The position numbers and the translations under genes are program-made. Below are positions 63,861-64,000 of a DNA stretch of 64,000 nt, piece by piece. The notes under the pieces were generated by a model. That model was given only the letters and a program-made list of their open reading frames with translations. It was not told the DNA's origin and did no database searches. This DNA comes from Diploptera punctata (Eukaryota > Arthropoda > Insecta > Blattodea > Blaberidae): NCBI GenBank assembly GCA_030220185.1, contig JASPKZ010003419.1:407501-471500 (forward strand), given 5' to 3'. The stretch's first letter is position 1. Each line of letters opens with the position of its first letter.

Positions 63861-64000
63861 ACTCCTTCCTTTTACGTTTTATTCATTTCTGAAGTTCACA
63901 CATGAGTTATTGCACAGGGATAGTAAAAAATAAATATCTTAAATAAATATACTCAACTCGTGTCCAACTCAGGATCGGGTGAGGGATGAGATGGGATGAA

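Overview
The window is insect nuclear DNA, most likely from a cockroach or close relative (Blattodea; Periplaneta americana would fit, but this is inferred from repeat style and receptor type, not proven). It is AT-rich and packed with non-LTR retrotransposon fragments, tRNA-derived SINEs and MITEs. It holds two kinds of real protein-coding content, both on the + strand.

(1) A cluster of gustatory-receptor (Gr, 7tm_7 type) genes whose whole coding region lies in one exon. Three receptors are intact: 1711-2898, 10572-11759 and 28803-29990. They are close paralogues of about 395 aa. A fourth intact receptor at 50171-51382 belongs to a different subfamily. A third subfamily is represented by a tandem pair at 55283-56538 and 56827-58063, both broken only by single-base homopolymer frameshifts. 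Broken copies lie at 5454-5902, 8090-8845, 8895-9760 and 16126-17330.

(2) One six-exon CRAL-TRIO (alpha-tocopherol-transfer/clavesin-like) lipid-binding protein gene spans 33613-46063. All splice sites and phases join into a 294-codon frame, and its introns are full of retroelements.

Layout: 1-30 kb is a set of repeated receptor cassettes. A full cassette is an old RTE-like LINE fragment, a MITE of about 140 bp, a 400-500 bp conserved flank, a 40-42 bp minisatellite, then the receptor. The minisatellite unit is itself a copy of the receptor's start-codon region. 30-33 kb is repeat or unassigned DNA. 33.6-46 kb is the CRAL-TRIO gene. 46-49 kb is repeats. 49-58 kb holds the second receptor group; the 50.2-kb receptor is preceded by degenerate 160-170 bp copies of its own 5' end. 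59.8-62.1 kb is a 51-bp minisatellite rich in the insect telomere motif TTAGG. A retroelement closes the window.

The most unusual signal is the repeated amplification of the 5' ends of receptor genes (leader plus first codons) into tandem arrays directly upstream of intact receptors, seen in two unrelated Gr subfamilies. An in-gene 81-bp tandem repeat sits in a third, degenerate receptor. The receptors probably act as chemoreceptors in sensory neurons; nothing suggests a functional link to the CRAL-TRIO gene, which looks simply enclosed by the expanding cluster.
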